DNA of 10,309 nucleotides, taken from contig JBLIBC010000080.1 in the NCBI GenBank assembly GCA_047632015.1, forward strand, positions 1 to 10,309. Direction: 5' to 3'. This document shows positions 1-7,076 of the stretch, piece after piece. The position numbers were made by a program, and so were the translations under genes. Positions within the stretch are counted from its first letter, which is position 1; each line of letters opens with the position of its first letter. The notes under the pieces are model-generated. The model was not told where the DNA came from. It saw nothing but the letters and a program-made list of their open reading frames with translations, and made no database searches. This stretch comes from JBLIAZ01 sp047632015. GTDB taxonomy: Bacteria; Bacteroidota; Bacteroidia; Flavobacteriales_C; GCA-002722245.

Positions 1-1
1 A

Positions 2-232
2 TTACAAGAAGCTTTATCAGAATTGGAAAAAGTTGAACACATATACCCAAGTGACGCTAATTTTTTACTTATTAAAATAATAGACGCTGCTCAGGTTTAT
101 CAAAAACTCATTGAAAAAGGCATAGTCGTACGAGACCGCTCCAAGGTATTACTTTGCGACAACTGTTTGCGAATAACTGTGGGAACTGCGGAAGAAAATA
201 CTACTTTAATTGAAGCATTAAAAGCATTATAA
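2..232 (+). CDS. hisC: Histidinol-phosphate aminotransferase, C-terminal part (5' end outside window)
   Basis: This is the last 76 residues of a pyridoxal-phosphate enzyme that converts imidazole-acetol phosphate to histidinol phosphate in histidine synthesis. The reading frame is open from the first bases of the window, so the gene starts upstream. The visible part matches the small C-terminal domain of HisC: a SDANFLL segment, then GIVVRDRS, then CLRITVGTAEEN. The arginine in LRITVGT is the family's usual phosphate-contacting residue. The stop codon is one base before the start of hisB, so the two are almost certainly co-transcribed and translationally coupled. Other fold-type I aminotransferases share this tail, but the adjacency to hisB makes HisC the clear choice. 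Confidence 0.9.
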   Translation, partial: LQEALSELEKVEHIYPSDANFLLIKIIDAAQVYQKLIEKGIVVRDRSKVLLCDNCLRITVGTAEENTTLIEALKAL

Positions 233-233
233 A

Positions 234-1370
234 ATGAAAAAAGTACTGTTCATAGACAGAGATGGCACCTTAGTTATTGAGCCGCCTATTGATTATCAAT
301 TAGACAGCCTTGAAAAATTAGAGTTTTATCCAGGTGTTTTTCGTTGGTTGGGTGAAATTGCTCGAAAACTTGATTTTGAATTGGTAATTGTAACCAACCA
401 AGACGGTTTAGGAACTGACTCTTTTCCAGAAAACACTTACTGGCCAGCTCAAAACAAAATGATGGAAGCCTTTAAAAATGAAGGAATAGACTTTATCGAA
501 GTAGTCGTTGACAAAACATTTCCTAAAGACAATGCGCCGACACGTAAACCAGGAACAGCTTTGCTTCAAAAATACATTGACGGTGATTACGATTTAAGCA
601 ATTCTTTTGTAATCGGTGATAGAATTACTGATGTAGAATTAGCAAAAAACTTAGGTTCAAAAGCCATTTGGATTAACAACGAGGAAGGAAAAGGACTGGA
701 TGAGATTGCCAGTAAGGCAGAGGCTTTAAAACCTTGTATTGCTCTTGAAACCACTAAATGGGAGGACATATATACCTATTTGGCGGCAGGTGAAAGAACA
801 GCTACTGTTCAACGAGACACCAAGGAAACCAAAATTGCTATCCACATCGATTTGGATGGTGAAGGAATCGGTGACATGAATACTGGCTTGCCATTTTTTG
901 ATCACATGCTGGATCAAATAGCTAAGCATTCAGGTATCGATTTAAGTATTCAAGTAGTGGGTGACTTACACATTGATGAGCACCACACCATTGAGGATAC
1001 AGCTTTAGCATTAGGCGAAGCGTTTAAAATAGCATTGGGAAATAAACTTGGTATCGACCGTTATGGTTATTGCTTGCCAATGGATGATTGTTTAGCGCAA
1101 GTGGCACTTGATTTTGGTGGCAGACCATGGTTAGTGTGGGATGCAGAATTCAACAGAGAAAAAGTGGGCGACATGCCTACTGAAATGTTTGAGCACTTTT
1201 TTAAGTCCTTTAGTGACACCTCGCTTTGTAATCTTAACATCAAAGCCGAAGGGAAAAATGAACACCACAAAATTGAAGGAATTTTTAAGGCTTTAGCTCG
1301 AGCCATTAAAGTGGCCATTCGCCGAGACCCCTACCATTTAATTTTACCAAGTACAAAAGGAGCATTGTAA
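234..1370 (+). CDS. hisB: Bifunctional histidinol-phosphatase / imidazoleglycerol-phosphate dehydratase
   Basis: This cytosolic fusion enzyme catalyses two steps of histidine synthesis: dehydration of imidazoleglycerol phosphate and dephosphorylation of histidinol phosphate. Residues 1 to about 165 are a HAD phosphatase with DRDGT (8-12, D8 and D10 catalytic), VTNQDG (53-58), RKPG (104-107) and GDRITD (128-133). Residues from about 190 to the end are the dehydratase, with the metal-binding histidine motifs FFDHMLDQIAKH (221-232), DEHHTIED (248-255), EHFF (320-323) and EHHKIE (343-348), and the terminal LPSTKGAL. At 378 residues it is slightly longer than the 355-residue E. coli enzyme. The Cys/His zinc loop of the E. 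coli phosphatase half is absent: the equivalent stretch (about 92-106) has no cysteine. The ATG at 234 is one base after the hisC stop. Confidence 0.97.
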   Translation: MKKVLFIDRDGTLVIEPPIDYQLDSLEKLEFYPGVFRWLGEIARKLDFELVIVTNQDGLGTDSFPENTYWPAQNKMMEAFKNEGIDFIEVVVDKTFPKDNAPTRKPGTALLQKYIDGDYDLSNSFVIGDRITDVELAKNLGSKAIWINNEEGKGLDEIASKAEALKPCIALETTKWEDIYTYLAAGERTATVQRDTKETKIAIHIDLDGEGIGDMNTGLPFFDHMLDQIAKHSGIDLSIQVVGDLHIDEHHTIEDTALALGEAFKIALGNKLGIDRYGYCLPMDDCLAQVALDFGGRPWLVWDAEFNREKVGDMPTEMFEHFFKSFSDTSLCNLNIKAEGKNEHHKIEGIFKALARAIKVAIRRDPYHLILPSTKGAL

Positions 1371-1406
1371 AAGGTGAATTTCTAAAAGTAATAGAATAAA
1401 AAGCTC

Positions 1407-2045
1407 ATGTCCGCCCTCCACAACTGCAATAGAACACCTCTTCAAATCATTGCATTTATATTTGCGGGGCTCTTGCTTTTTACATTCAACTCATGTGGAG
1501 GTAATTCACAATATGACAAGGATGTAAAGGATTTCAGAGCAATGAAGAATGAATCTTTCACGAACACTACTTCATCCCCTTTGTCAAAAAAGGAATTGAT
1601 TGATTTTAAAGGATTATCGTATTTTGAAGTGGATCAAACTTACAAGCTACAAGCTAAGTTTATAGCTGCTGCAATCCCAAAATACATCAGCTTATTTGAA
1701 AGCGATGACGTAAAACAAATACATGTAGTACGGGGGAACTTACATTTCAAGATCAACAATACTAACTGCTCTCTTTTGGCTTATTCAAGCGCAGGTCAAG
1801 CGCTTCATAGCTTATTTATCCCATTTTTAGACACTCATAAAAACAGTTACCCAGGAGGACGATACGTAGATGCCAAATTGATTAATGACAGCACTTGCAC
1901 TCTTGATTTTAACTTAAGCTACAATCCTTATTGCGTGTATAATGAAAAGTACAAATGCGCAATAGTACCAGAATCCAACCGCCTTGAAATCGAAATTCCG
2001 GCAGGAGAAAGGTGGAAACAAATCAACAAGTCGGACCCACAATAA
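1407..2045 (+). CDS. DUF1684-family lipoprotein
   Basis: This is a 212-residue predicted lipoprotein. A hydrophobic signal segment (about 12-27) ends in FNSC, with Cys30 as the likely lipidated residue. The mature part carries the DUF1684 pattern: SSPLS (56-60), FKGLSYFEVD (67-76), PGGRY (149-153), and LDFNLSYNPYC (166-176) followed by Cys184 and NRLEIEIPAGE (191-201). The family is widespread, but its biochemical role is not established as far as I know, so I give no function. It begins 36 bases after hisB and may be read through from it, but its role in histidine synthesis is doubtful. The ATG is chosen because it gives a complete signal peptide. The family match is confident; the exact envelope location is inferred. 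Confidence 0.85.
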   Translation: MSALHNCNRTPLQIIAFIFAGLLLFTFNSCGGNSQYDKDVKDFRAMKNESFTNTTSSPLSKKELIDFKGLSYFEVDQTYKLQAKFIAAAIPKYISLFESDDVKQIHVVRGNLHFKINNTNCSLLAYSSAGQALHSLFIPFLDTHKNSYPGGRYVDAKLINDSTCTLDFNLSYNPYCVYNEKYKCAIVPESNRLEIEIPAGERWKQINKSDPQ

Positions 2046-2053
2046 TAAGAAGA

Positions 2054-2088
2054 AAATGAAGGTTTAGCTTAAAGTAAAATCTTCATTT
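2054..2088 (+). terminator. Weak stem-loop after the DUF1684 gene
   Basis: AAATGAAG (2054-2061) is perfectly complementary to CTTCATTT (2081-2088), with a 19-base loop. The stem is AT-rich and is followed by AATATTATTAAT rather than a clear T run. It could be a weak terminator separating the DUF1684 gene from the next gene, or chance in AT-rich DNA. Confidence 0.25.
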
Positions 2089-2098
2089 AATATTATTA

Positions 2099-3100
2099 AT
2101 GGCATTTATAAAAAAGAAACTAAGCCTCTTCTTAAAAATTACAATTCCGTTGTACGTATTGTTTTTAGGGTTTGTTTTGTTGGGTAGAAATCATTTCTTT
2201 CTTGGTTCTGCCCTGATATTCGGCAGGTGGTTTTATTTAATGTTTAGTGCATATTTAATGTACCGAGTCGCAGTCAGAGAATGCCCTAATTGGATAATAA
2301 AAGCAGTTCGTATTTCCCTAATTTTATTCATACTCGAATGGGGATGGGCTTCAGTCAATAAAACTTCATTGGACAACGACTCAACTGACACTGAACTATC
2401 ATTGATGAGTTACAATGTCTTTTTCAAAAACAGGTCACCAAAAGGCGTTATCAAGACAATAAAACAAGCTGACCCAGACATCTTGGTCGTTCAAGAATTA
2501 ACCCCTCAGTGGAAATCGATTTTAGGAAATTCAATTGGACATGACTACCGCTTTCGAAAATTAATTCCAATGAGAGGAACTCATGGAATCGGGATTTACT
2601 CTAAGCATCCAATTGTTGCTCAGACAGTATGTAACAATAAAAGCAACCGTCCATTTGCACAAATAATTGAATTGAAAATTCAAAATAAACTGATTCAATT
2701 AATCAATGTACACCTCGCCTCGCCTGGTGTCGCCGTTGAAAACCCAGACAACTTCATGGAATTGTACAAAAACAATTATAACACAAGAGCTAGTCAAATA
2801 ACTGTGATTTCAAAGATTGTAAAGAAAAGTGAAACTAAGTTTGATGCACAAATTTTAATTGGAGACCTCAACACTACATCCTATGAACCAATATTTAGAG
2901 ATGCGGAAAAAGATTGGTGTGATTTAAATCAAAAAGTGGGTAAAAAGTTCAACTTTACATTTCCAAACTCAAGTAAAATAGACCCACTGTTAACCTTGGA
3001 TTACATCATGCTCAGAGGAAATGTTTTACCAGTAAAATTTAAGGTGTTAAAAAGTGGAACCTCAGACCATTTTCCTATAATTGGAAACATCAAAATTTGA
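2099..3100 (+). CDS. Membrane-anchored endonuclease/exonuclease/phosphatase (EEP) family protein
   Basis: This 333-residue protein has two or three hydrophobic segments (about 10-28, 33-58 and 68-83) followed by an EEP-fold catalytic domain from about 98. The metal and catalytic motifs are all visible: SYNVF (104-108, N106), VQE (131-133, E133), GIGIYSKHPI (163-172), NVHLASP (203-209, H205), GDLN (255-258), DYI (301-303) and SDH (322-324). The active site therefore looks intact. Related enzymes cut DNA, sphingomyelin or inositol phosphates, and the sequence alone does not tell which substrate is used. The topology suggests that the domain sits outside the inner membrane or at its face, as in many Bacteroidota EEP proteins. 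The ATG lies 53 bases after the lipoprotein stop. No obvious terminator follows. Confidence 0.88.
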   Translation: MAFIKKKLSLFLKITIPLYVLFLGFVLLGRNHFFLGSALIFGRWFYLMFSAYLMYRVAVRECPNWIIKAVRISLILFILEWGWASVNKTSLDNDSTDTELSLMSYNVFFKNRSPKGVIKTIKQADPDILVVQELTPQWKSILGNSIGHDYRFRKLIPMRGTHGIGIYSKHPIVAQTVCNNKSNRPFAQIIELKIQNKLIQLINVHLASPGVAVENPDNFMELYKNNYNTRASQITVISKIVKKSETKFDAQILIGDLNTTSYEPIFRDAEKDWCDLNQKVGKKFNFTFPNSSKIDPLLTLDYIMLRGNVLPVKFKVLKSGTSDHFPIIGNIKI

Positions 3101-3243
3101 AACGAAACACAGCACTATCGGCACCTTTAATTACATGATTTACATATCGTTAATCTACAAAATTAAGTGTTCAAAATAATTTTGATCCGCAACTCTGTTA
3201 ACAAAAAAACTACGTCCAATATCGTATAACCCCCTAATTTACT

Positions 3244-3251
3244 TATTTTCG
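3244..3251 (+). promoter_or_regulatory. Possible Bacteroidota -7 element upstream of plsY
   Basis: TATTTTCG differs at one position from the TAnnTTTG -7 box of Bacteroidota and lies 22 bases before the plsY start. No TTG is found at the expected -33 position, so support is weak. The 173-base gap 3101-3273 holds nothing else I can recognise, and a promoter is expected there because the next five genes form a unit. Confidence 0.25.
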
Positions 3252-3273
3252 TTTGTTGACGATTTAATTACAG

Positions 3274-3960
3274 ATGACTTTAACCATCATTTTACTTTTA
3301 GTACTAGCTTACTTCATGGGCTCCATACCTACTGCGGTATGGATTGGAAAACGCTTTTACGACATTGACGTACGAGAGCATGGAAGTGGAAACGCAGGCG
3401 CTACTAATACTTTCCGGGTACTGGGGAAAAAAGCAGGAATTCCTGTACTACTTATTGATATCCTGAAAGGATTTACAGCAGCATTTATTCTTGTTAAACT
3501 GCAGTCTAAGTTTGATGTTAGTCAAGTTATTCCATACACCAACTTGAAATTAGCGTTTGGTTTCGCAGCGGTTATTGGACATGTATTTCCAATTTTTGCT
3601 GGGTTCCGAGGTGGCAAAGGTATTGCCTCCTTGTTAGGTATTGTATTAGCTATACATCCTCCTGCGGCGCTGTGCTCATTGGGAGTCTTTTTGTTGATTC
3701 TAATTGTTACAAAATATGTTTCTCTTGGCTCCATGTTAGCAGGCCTTTGCTTTCCTATAATGGTGATTTTTGTCTTTAAATGTCAAGTGCCAGCTCTGAT
3801 AATTTTCTCGGTCGTAGTGTCAATCCTTGTGGTCCTGACACACCAAAAAAACATTCAACGTTTGTTAAAACGGAATGAAAACAAAACTTACTTGTTCAAG
3901 AAAAAATCCAAACTAGTTGGTTTTGAAGACGAAGAGGAAGTGGATGAATTTTCAAAGTAG
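3274..3960 (+). CDS. plsY: Acyl-phosphate:glycerol-3-phosphate acyltransferase PlsY
   Basis: This inner-membrane enzyme transfers an acyl group from acyl-phosphate to glycerol-3-phosphate, the first acylation in phospholipid synthesis. It has the three cytoplasmic PlsY motifs: GSGNAGATN (37-45), GHVFPIFAGFRGGKG (102-116) and KYVSLGSM (147-154). THQKNIQRL (189-197) follows, and there are about five membrane helices starting at residue 3. At 228 residues it is a little longer than typical PlsY (about 200). The extra length is a charged tail: a basic stretch (about 198-213), then an acidic FEDEEEVDEF (217-226), which is probably cytoplasmic and dispensable. It heads the + strand unit that runs to xerD. 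Confidence 0.96.
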   Translation: MTLTIILLLVLAYFMGSIPTAVWIGKRFYDIDVREHGSGNAGATNTFRVLGKKAGIPVLLIDILKGFTAAFILVKLQSKFDVSQVIPYTNLKLAFGFAAVIGHVFPIFAGFRGGKGIASLLGIVLAIHPPAALCSLGVFLLILIVTKYVSLGSMLAGLCFPIMVIFVFKCQVPALIIFSVVVSILVVLTHQKNIQRLLKRNENKTYLFKKKSKLVGFEDEEEVDEFSK

Positions 3961-4005
3961 TTTTTTGCTCACTTGAGTAATCTCTACATGCGTAAACACA
4001 AGGTC

Positions 4006-4653
4006 ATGAGTAAGCATATCCTTTTTGATTTAGACGGCACCCTAACAGACTCCTCATCCGGTATTATTAATTCTATTCAATTTGCTTTGAATAAAATGGG
4101 GGTTCAAGAAGATGATCAAAAAAAGCTTAGAGCATTTGTTGGTCCATCATTGCTAAGCACCTTTAAAAACAATTACTTCTCTGAAGAAGCCGACCAAAAG
4201 CAAGCCATCAAGTATTACCGCGAATATTTTTCGACCGAAGGGATATATGAAAACTCCCTTTATAAGGACGTAATTGAGATGCTTGACACCATTAAAGAAC
4301 ATAACTACAAGATAGCTCTAGCTACAGCTAAACCAACTTATTTTGCCAACATCATTTTAGCCCACTTCAACATTGACGACTATTTTGACGTGGTAGTTGG
4401 CAGCCATTTAACTGGAACCCGTACTGACAAAAAGGATATTATTCACGAAGTAAAAGACCAGTTTGGGCTACCTCACCCTGACACCTGCACCATGATTGGA
4501 GACAGAGAATATGACATTCTTGGCGGAAAACACCATCAGATGAATACCATTGGAGTGAGTTACGGTTACGCAAAAGAAAATGAAATGCAAATAGTCAATC
4601 CGGATCACATTGTTCATTGTCCTCTGGAAATCAGCAACATAATTTGCTCCTAA
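4006..4653 (+). CDS. HAD-superfamily (subfamily IA) phosphatase, phosphoglycolate-phosphatase-like
   Basis: This is a cytosolic haloacid-dehalogenase-type phosphatase of 215 residues from the ATG at 4006. Visible motifs are FDLDGTL (7-13, nucleophile D8 and acid/base D10), VGPSLLSTF in the cap (45-53), ATAKP (106-110), Lys143, and GDREYD (165-170). The cap and the YGYA segment near 187-190 resemble the group annotated as phosphoglycolate phosphatase, PpaX-like or 5'-nucleotidase. Its substrate cannot be read from the sequence. The frame is open further upstream, with an ATG at 3988 and a TTG at 3973. I prefer 4006 because HAD proteins of this type usually start a few residues before FDLDG and because AAGG precedes it. 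It lies 45 bases after plsY and is likely in the same unit. Confidence 0.87.
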   Translation: MSKHILFDLDGTLTDSSSGIINSIQFALNKMGVQEDDQKKLRAFVGPSLLSTFKNNYFSEEADQKQAIKYYREYFSTEGIYENSLYKDVIEMLDTIKEHNYKIALATAKPTYFANIILAHFNIDDYFDVVVGSHLTGTRTDKKDIIHEVKDQFGLPHPDTCTMIGDREYDILGGKHHQMNTIGVSYGYAKENEMQIVNPDHIVHCPLEISNIICS

Positions 4654-4669
4654 AATCTTTGTGAGCAAA

Positions 4670-5203
4670 ATGGAAAGCAAAACGAAAAAACACCTTCCAT
4701 TAAGTATCTTATTTGCAAGTATGCATTTGGTTTTTGTCTTGCATTTGCATCATGAATCATGTAAAGCAGCCCCCAATCACTTTTTACTACTTCCTATACT
4801 CCTCCTACCATTCTACTTCCTTTTGTCTTTTGACAAGCCACAAATAAACGCGATTGGGTTCATTAAAAACACTTTAGCTTTCTCCATTGGCTTTGTCGGA
4901 ACTATTTACCTTCAAAATTACTTTAGTACTGTGATCGCCTCAGCATTGTTGGCTACAATGTTTGTGTTACTGTCTGAAATTAAAAGCTTAAACCTGACCT
5001 CACATCAAGCAGCAGTATATGCTGGAACTTTTGGAGGAATGGTTTCCACTTATTGGCTTCCAAATAATGTAGGAATTGCAGTTAGCTGTGTGCTTGGAGG
5101 GGTGTTATTTTCTCTTTTCAATAGCAGTTTAACAGGTTTTGGAGGGAAATTGGGAAGCATAGGTTTTGGTTCAGTAATCATTTGGATTCTCGTGCAATGG
5201 TAG
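4670..5203 (+). CDS. Unknown integral membrane protein, subunit 1 of a paralogous pair
   Basis: I do not recognise this gene as a named family. It encodes about 177 residues with five or six predicted membrane segments. Residues 1 to about 60 form an N-terminal extension with two hydrophobic segments and a HLHHESC stretch between them. Residues from about 70 to the end are mostly hydrophobic and glycine-rich, with SALLATMF (91-98) and TGFGGKLG (155-162). This second part resembles nearly the whole of the next gene product, with SALL and GxGGxLG motifs in the same order and at similar spacing. The ATG at 4670 is preferred; a GTG at 4661 is possible. It starts 16 bases after the HAD gene, and its last 7 bases overlap the next gene. 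Transport or a membrane-complex role is possible but not shown. Confidence 0.75.
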   Translation: MESKTKKHLPLSILFASMHLVFVLHLHHESCKAAPNHFLLLPILLLPFYFLLSFDKPQINAIGFIKNTLAFSIGFVGTIYLQNYFSTVIASALLATMFVLLSEIKSLNLTSHQAAVYAGTFGGMVSTYWLPNNVGIAVSCVLGGVLFSLFNSSLTGFGGKLGSIGFGSVIIWILVQW

Positions 5204-5592
5204 GAATCTTACTCACATCCATAGCTGGTACTGTACTCACCTATTACTTTGTAGACAAAGTTAAATGGACCACGGTTAAAAGTTCCGCATTGCTTAGTTT
5301 GTTTTTTGCTTGTTCAGCCATGTTAATAAACAGCTACTATTCATTTGATCATGAATTATACAGTACCTACTTTTTTGGATCTTCATTCGTAGGCATGAGT
5401 AGTTCTAGCAAGTTATCCTACTTTAAGATTGTAATTGCTGGACTATTATACGGCTTGACACTCTATGTATTCACTGACTATTTTTCAGGAATTGGAGGTG
5501 TTCTTGGCACTACAGCTTGTATAACCGTAATTGTTGTATTTTTAATGAGTAGAATAATCCCATCTAATAAAAAAAATAGCATTGTCGGATAG
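5197..5592 (+). CDS. Unknown small membrane protein, subunit 2 of a paralogous pair
   Basis: I do not recognise this as a named family. It is about 131 residues, nearly all in four predicted membrane helices, with a short basic C-terminus (KK near the end). SALLSLFF (30-37) and SGIGGVLG (97-104) correspond to SALLATMF and TGFGGKLG in the preceding protein, so the two look like products of a duplication. The ATG at 5197 lies inside the end of the upstream gene (overlap CAATGGTAG), which implies translational coupling and balanced expression. An in-frame TTG at 5182 is an alternative start. The end overlaps the start of xerD by 11 bases. A heteromeric membrane complex with the preceding protein is an inference. 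Confidence 0.75.
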   Translation: MVGILLTSIAGTVLTYYFVDKVKWTTVKSSALLSLFFACSAMLINSYYSFDHELYSTYFFGSSFVGMSSSSKLSYFKIVIAGLLYGLTLYVFTDYFSGIGGVLGTTACITVIVVFLMSRIIPSNKKNSIVG

Positions 5593-6487
5593 CATCACAA
5601 AAGAGTTCAAAGCATACCTCAAACTTGAAAAAAGTTTGTCGCAAAACTCCATTGATGCGTATTTAACGGATTTAGATAAGTTGTCACAATTTTGCGCTTA
5701 TTTAAAACCTCAAAAAAACATAACGAAACTTCAACTGCCTGAATTACTAAAATTTGTTCATTGGGTTGCTGACTTAGGAATGAACGCACGGAGTCAAGCA
5801 AGAATCATATCAGGCATTAAAGCTTTTTACAAGTTTTTATTGTTGGAGGAATACGTTGACATTAACCCATCGGTTTTATTAGAAACTCCCAAAATTGGAA
5901 GAAAACTTCCTGACACATTAAGTGTTATCGAAATTGATCAACTAGTCGCTGCCATAGATTTAAGCAAACCAGAAGGGCAACGAAACAAAGCTATCATTGA
6001 GTGCTTATATAGTTGTGGCCTAAGGGTTTCTGAACTCACTGAACTAAAAATAAGCAACTTATATTTTGACGAAGGATTTGTTCGCGTCATTGGAAAAGGA
6101 AACAAAGAAAGGTTAGTGCCAATTGGAGGGAAAGCCATCAAAGAAATCAATTTGTACACGGACAATTACCGAAATAAAATGGACATTCAATCCGGATTTG
6201 AGGACCACTTATTTTTAAACCGACGAGGAAAAAAATTAACACGTGTAATGATATTTACAATCGTAAAAGACTTGTGCACTTTAGCTGGACTAAAGAAAAA
6301 CATCAGCCCGCATACTTTTCGCCATAGTTTTGCTACTCATTTACTGGAAGGTGGTGCCGATCTTAGGGCAATTCAAGAAATGCTTGGTCATGAGTCAATC
6401 ACGACCACTGAAATATATACCCATTTGGACAGGGATTATTTAAGAAGTGTAATATTAGATTTCCATCCGAGAAACAAAAAGGGTTAA
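5582..6487 (+). CDS. xerD: Tyrosine site-specific recombinase XerD
   Basis: XerD acts with XerC at dif to resolve chromosome dimers. This 301-residue protein has the usual full length. An N-terminal SAM-like DNA-binding domain (about 5-90) is followed by the catalytic domain. All active-site residues are visible: R148 (CGLRVSEL), K172 (GKGNKERLVP), H244 and R247 (HTFRHSFATHLLEGG), H270 (MLGHESITTTEIYTH) and the nucleophile Y279. The tail DRDYLRSVILDFHPR is typical of Bacteroidota XerD rather than XerC. The start is probably the TTG at 5582, since no ATG lies before the conserved KEFKAYLKLEKSLS segment. The 11-base overlap with the upstream membrane-protein gene suggests coupled translation. 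It is the last gene before a strong hairpin terminator. Confidence 0.93.
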   Translation: MSDSITKEFKAYLKLEKSLSQNSIDAYLTDLDKLSQFCAYLKPQKNITKLQLPELLKFVHWVADLGMNARSQARIISGIKAFYKFLLLEEYVDINPSVLLETPKIGRKLPDTLSVIEIDQLVAAIDLSKPEGQRNKAIIECLYSCGLRVSELTELKISNLYFDEGFVRVIGKGNKERLVPIGGKAIKEINLYTDNYRNKMDIQSGFEDHLFLNRRGKKLTRVMIFTIVKDLCTLAGLKKNISPHTFRHSFATHLLEGGADLRAIQEMLGHESITTTEIYTHLDRDYLRSVILDFHPRNKKG

Positions 6488-6556
6488 ATAACTGACTCTA
6501 CAATAAAAGAACATTTCAAAACAAAAAGTCAAAACTTTAGCCAAAGTAAGAGCATA

Positions 6557-6588
6557 AAAAAAGAGCGACTTTAAAGTCGCTCTTTTTT
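6557..6588. terminator. Bidirectional rho-independent terminator
   Basis: This is a perfect 32-base palindrome. The GC-bearing arms are GAGCGACTTT (6563-6572) and AAAGTCGCTC (6573-6582), flanked by an A run on the left and a T run on the right, so it can form a stem followed by U residues on either strand. It sits between xerD (+, ends at 6487) and the cysteine-rich lipoprotein gene (-, ends at 6610). These genes converge, so it fits a shared terminator. Confidence 0.92.
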
Positions 6589-6609
6589 ATAATATGTATT
6601 TTTTATGAT

Positions 6610-7017
6610 CTAGTGATCATGTCCTTCGTGATCATGCTCTTCTTCCACTTCTTCAGTTGCTTCTTCTTCAACCACAGTTGAATCAGTTGCAGCTTCATGA
6701 GCAGCGTGACAAGCTTCAGTACATGCTACAGAATCAGCGTGCGCACATTTGTGAGCTCCTTCATCTTTTTTACAACATGCTTTTTGACAATCAGCTGCAC
6801 AAGCCTGAGCTTCACCATCTTCAGCACAGCATGCTTTTTTACAATCAGCTTCACATTTTTCTTTTTTGTCACAGTGGTCTTTATCACCTTTACAACATTT
6901 CGTTGAGTCAGATTTACTACAATGACTTGCATCTTTGTTACAAGAATCTCCGTTACAACATCCTACCATCAACATAGCAGCCATTATAAAACTTCCTAAT
7001 AATACTTTAATATTCAT
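6610..7017 (-). CDS. Cysteine-rich, His/Glu-tailed lipoprotein, probably metal-binding
   Basis: I do not recognise a named family. The protein has 135 residues. An N-terminal hydrophobic segment ends in LMVGC, so Cys20 is the likely lipidated residue and the protein is envelope-anchored. There are 18 cysteines, many as CC pairs or CxxxC, spread over residues 20-103. Two successive 18-residue units share the pattern CxADCxKACC (55-64 and 73-82). A third, looser unit (91-107) has CTEAC followed by HAAHEA. The C-terminus is acidic and His-rich (EEEHDHEGHDH, 125-135). This composition suggests binding of a soft metal such as copper, zinc or nickel; that is an inference. The minus strand is chosen over the overlapping + strand frames because only it has a signal peptide, a lipobox and a terminator placed after its stop. 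Confidence 0.8.
   Translation of the reverse strand: MNIKVLLGSFIMAAMLMVGCCNGDSCNKDASHCSKSDSTKCCKGDKDHCDKKEKCEADCKKACCAEDGEAQACAADCQKACCKKDEGAHKCAHADSVACTEACHAAHEAATDSTVVEEEATEEVEEEHDHEGHDH
6748..6855 (-). repeat. Two tandem 54-base units inside the cysteine-rich lipoprotein gene
   Basis: Unit 1 (6855-6802) and unit 2 (6801-6748), read on the minus strand, encode the two CxADCxKACC blocks. The first 30 bases of the units differ at only 3 positions, including silent and replacement changes, while the remaining 24 bases have diverged more. This points to an in-frame duplication within the gene. Confidence 0.75.
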
Positions 7018-7076
7018 CTTTTTTGGTTAAAACGGTTTACAATAATTTCTTTAGTCTGCCGAATTTACGATATTTT

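Noticed and set aside
3973..4005. TTG (3973) or ATG (3988) start for the HAD phosphatase
   Set aside because: They would add 6 to 11 residues before the usual HAD N-terminus, and ATG 4006 gives the normal spacing to FDLDG. ATG 3988 cannot be fully excluded.
6657..6977. Open + strand frames (106, 69 aa) opposite the cysteine-rich lipoprotein gene
   Set aside because: They have low-complexity composition mirroring the repetitive minus-strand gene, with no signal peptide or domain. The minus-strand frame has a lipobox and a properly placed terminator.
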